Shown here: positions 40,717-42,732 of the stretch, in pieces | Position numbering within the stretch: the first letter of the stretch is position 1 | Layout: each line of letters opens with the position of its first letter | NCBI GenBank assembly: GCA_047974165.1 | Contig: JBKECB010000080.1 | Location: 1 to 42,732, forward strand | Direction: 5' to 3' | From: Lactovum sp047974165 | GTDB lineage: Bacteria; Bacillota; Bacilli; Lactobacillales; Streptococcaceae | Length of the DNA stretch: 42,732 bases | The notes under the pieces: model-generated | What the model saw: the letters and a program-made list of their open reading frames with translations, nothing else | Told to the model about the DNA's origin: nothing | The model's database searches: none | Position numbers and translations under genes: made by a program

Positions 40717-41712
40717 TTATACTTTTTCTGGATTTTTGAACATTTGAGATAATTCCAAATTTCCAATCGTTCCGAAATATTGTCCGTCTTTATTTTTATC
40801 TAACACTCGAAAGACTGCAGCAGGATCAAATGACTGACCAATAAAATCATCTTTTATATCACGCCAATCTCTGACGGCAAGAAAATCACCCACAAAATTT
40901 AAATCTGTAATTAAGCCCTTGTCCACATTGACTTGAATGTCAATGCTTCCTCCAGAAAATTTTGCATGTTGGCTAAATTCAAACTTAGGTGACGCTCCAT
41001 AATTCCAATCCCAAGTTGAAAACTGCTTTTCTCTTAAATCTTTAATCTCAGCAATTTGCTTAGAGCTTAATATAAATTCACCATCTCGTCCCTTATCTGT
41101 GAGATGATACTGAAGGGCATCTAGGAATTTTTGTAAATCCAAATCTGGCGCATACTCCTTAATCAATCCCACTCTCGATCGAACAGACTTCGCAGCCTTG
41201 CTGATAAACTTTTCGTCAGATACATTTAACGATCGAACCATCGCCTCGATATCTGTATCCCAAAGTAGTGTTCCGTGATGCATGAGATAGCCTCCTGCAT
41301 AACGTTGTGCATTTCCAGAGATTTTCTTTCCATTAATCTCAAGATCATTACGCCCCGTAATCTGAGTATCTAAGCCAACTTCATGTAATGCATTGTACAT
41401 CGGTCGGACAAACTGTTCAAAATTAACTGAGGCTGAACTTTCTAATGGTAGAAAAAAAGTAAAACAGATATTTCCGAGGTCATGATAAACAGCTCCTCCG
41501 CCTGAAACACGACGAACAACTTGAATATCATTTTGATCGATATAATCCTGATTTACTTCTGCAAAAGTATTCTGATTACGCCCAACAATCACTGCTTTTT
41601 TATTTTGCCACAAGGAAAAAATAGGCTCAGTAGCTTTTAAATGATCTAAAAGCCAACTGTCCATCGCAATGTTTTGATAGGCATCATTCCCAAAATAATT
41701 TATGTATTTCAT
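40717..41712 (-). CDS. lplA: Lipoate--protein ligase
   Basis: A 331-residue ligase that attaches lipoate (via lipoyl-AMP) to E2 proteins. The LplA-type catalytic domain has NQNTFAEVN (about 46-54), the lipoate-binding RRVSGGGAVYHDLGN (about 67-81), GNAQRYAGGYLMHHGTLLW (key part YLMHHGTLL, about 147) and the LxVSxxKxxSKxxKSVRSRV adenylate region near 170-187 with K184-type lysines. The C-terminal accessory domain is present. It is the first gene of the pdh operon and supplies the modified K43 of PdhC. Confidence 0.95.
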   Translation of the reverse strand: MKYINYFGNDAYQNIAMDSWLLDHLKATEPIFSLWQNKKAVIVGRNQNTFAEVNQDYIDQNDIQVVRRVSGGGAVYHDLGNICFTFFLPLESSASVNFEQFVRPMYNALHEVGLDTQITGRNDLEINGKKISGNAQRYAGGYLMHHGTLLWDTDIEAMVRSLNVSDEKFISKAAKSVRSRVGLIKEYAPDLDLQKFLDALQYHLTDKGRDGEFILSSKQIAEIKDLREKQFSTWDWNYGASPKFEFSQHAKFSGGSIDIQVNVDKGLITDLNFVGDFLAVRDWRDIKDDFIGQSFDPAAVFRVLDKNKDGQYFGTIGNLELSQMFKNPEKV

Positions 41713-41753
41713 AGAACCCTTTCTAAATATAAGATAATGAGCTTACATAAAAA

Positions 41754-41782
41754 ATTATATCAAAATTTATAACCTTTTGTAA
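41754..41782 (-). promoter_or_regulatory. lplA-pdhABCD promoter
   Basis: Minus strand TTACAA (41782-41777, 4 of 6), 17 bases ending in TGA, TATAAT (41759-41754). It gives a leader of about 35 bases with AAAGGG before the ATG. No catabolite-response element was recognised. Confidence 0.7.
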
Positions 41783-41809
41783 GAAAAATGCTCATAAAAT
41801 TCACAAAAT

Positions 41810-41841
41810 AAAAAGCTAGAAAATTTATTGTCTAGCTTTTT
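41810..41841 (-). terminator. ABC-F gene terminator overlapping its last codons
   Basis: AAAAAGCTAGA (41810-41820) and TCTAGCTTTTT (41831-41841), 10-base loop, U-tract on the minus strand. The stop codon (41827-41825) is in the loop. Confidence 0.8.
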
Positions 41842-42732
41842 CAATTTCTTCCAACTTTTCTGATAAAAATTCCCAGCGTTGATATTTTTCTGAAAGAATT
41901 ACTTCTTTCTCCTCAAGAATCTTCTGTAGTTGAGAAAGTTTTTCAAAGTTTTCTCCATTCGTCAACATTTCTGACTGAAGAATTGAAATCTCTTCTTCAA
42001 GTTGAGAAATCTCAGTTTCCAGAGTTTCCCAGTCTTTTTTTTCAGCATAGCTTAACTTTAACTTCTCATTTTCCTGAGAATTTTCAGGGACTTTAATCTC
42101 TACTTTTTCTTTAAGATCTTTTGACTGTTTTGACTTTTCTTTCAGATAGTCTGAGTAGCTCATCATCCGTTGTTTTATTTCTCCTGACTCAAATATTAAC
42201 AGTTCTTCTGAAATCTTGTCCTGAAAATAACGGTCATGAGAAACGGTAATCACTGCTCCTGGAAATGTCTTCAAGAAATTTTCTAAAACTGTCAATGTTT
42301 TAACATCCAAATCATTAGTGGGTTCGTCAAGTAAGAGGACATTAGGAGATAGAAGAAGGATTTTTAAAAGAAAAAGACGCTTCTTCTCTCCACCTGAAAG
42401 CTTTGAAATCAACTCTCCATGTCGTGGACGTGGAAATAAAAACTCTTCTAATAAGTCTACGATAGACGTGACTTGTCCATCGCTTGTCCGACTTGCTGAG
42501 GCAACTTCTTCTAAAAAATTAATCAGTCGTTTTTTCTCATCTTCTTTTGAAATCCCACGTATTTCTTGAGAAAAATAACCTAATCTGACTGTCTCACCAA
42601 TTATTAAGCTTCCTTCTGTTAGCTCAAGCTCTTGGTTGATAAGATTTAAAAGGGTAGACTTTCCAACACCATTATCTCCGACAATACCAATACGTGCTTT
42701 TGATTGAACAATCAAATTAAAATCATGAAATA
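41825..42732 (-). CDS. ABC-F family ATPase, C-terminal part
   Basis: About 302 codons of the second half of an ABC-F protein; the window edge cuts it and the frame is open to base 42732. The second nucleotide-binding domain has Walker A GDNGVGKST, the signature KLSGGEKKRLFLLK, and Walker B LLLDEPTNDLDV. A basic linker and a C-terminal coiled coil (about the last 80 residues, repeated Leu and Glu with QLEEEISILQ) follow, as in the Uup/YfmR subgroup. ABC-F proteins act on ribosomes as translation factors, or in some cases give antibiotic resistance; the Uup-like tail favours a housekeeping role. The N-terminal half is outside the window. Confidence 0.88.
   Translation of the reverse strand, partial: FHDFNLIVQSKARIGIVGDNGVGKSTLLNLINQELELTEGSLIIGETVRLGYFSQEIRGISKEDEKKRLINFLEEVASASRTSDGQVTSIVDLLEEFLFPRPRHGELISKLSGGEKKRLFLLKILLLSPNVLLLDEPTNDLDVKTLTVLENFLKTFPGAVITVSHDRYFQDKISEELLIFESGEIKQRMMSYSDYLKEKSKQSKDLKEKVEIKVPENSQENEKLKLSYAEKKDWETLETEISQLEEEISILQSEMLTNGENFEKLSQLQKILEEKEVILSEKYQRWEFLSEKLEEIEKARQ

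Overview
The window is a piece of a low-GC Firmicutes chromosome, almost certainly Streptococcaceae and most like Lactococcus or a close relative. The signs are a single-recombinase XerS with a difSL-type site, gyrA near a class A sortase gene, the lplA-pdhABCD cluster, a CHAP/DUF5648 secreted protein, and strongly AT-rich codon use. Species cannot be settled from the sequence alone. No rRNA, tRNA, CRISPR array or insertion sequence was seen.

Layout. (1) 1-2630, plus strand: end of a phosphonate-type ABC importer operon (two PhnE permeases) with a cytoplasmic UshA-like phosphatase. (2) 2714-3830: a 31-bp difSL-like site whose right end is the -35 box of xerS. This marks the replication terminus, and coding strands converge on it: plus to the left, mostly minus to the right. 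(3) 3825-9776, minus: recD2, a YiiX-like papain-fold gene, trmL, a candidate ~100-nt structured RNA, a polysaccharide deacetylase, and a membrane protein/HAD phosphatase pair. (4) 9915-12484, plus: lipoteichoic acid synthase and an EbsA-like membrane protein. (5) 12527-21272, minus: khpA, rpsP, srtA, a secreted CHAP hydrolase, gyrA, a YjdF/DUF2238-like protein, acyl-ACP thioesterase, a GH25 muramidase and hemW. (6) 21272-28823: tpiA, a lactonase-family gene (plus), a 59-aa ORF (plus), a CadC/P-type ATPase metal-efflux operon, ribF, truB, and an IMP dehydrogenase without its CBS domains. (7) 28896-31812: thyA, an alpha/beta hydrolase and tyrS. (8) 31870-35786, the only accessory-looking stretch: about 640 bp without genes, an unrecognised 367-aa ORF, and an MFS efflux gene broken by two compensating frameshifts beside an intact TetR regulator with two operators. 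(9) 35829-41712: the pyruvate dehydrogenase complex with its lipoate ligase. (10) 41825-42732: the end of an ABC-F ATPase gene.

Most genes are housekeeping. Groups that work together are lplA with pdhABCD (ligated lipoate on E2), srtA with ltaS, the CHAP hydrolase, the GH25 muramidase and the deacetylase (cell envelope), and cadC with the P-type ATPase (metal-responsive efflux). Regulatory layout is unusually readable. Several operators sit exactly in the -35/-10 spacer, terminator hairpins double as -35 boxes of the next gene, and at least five genes (xerS, trmL, the HAD gene, the GH25 gene, hemW) have a -10 box six or seven bases before the ATG with no Shine-Dalgarno, as expected for leaderless mRNAs.

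The best leads are the dif/xerS overlap, the structured RNA at 7262-7360, the CBS-less IMP dehydrogenase, the cluster of leaderless promoters and the frameshifted efflux gene. I did not find a convincing wholly new multi-gene system.
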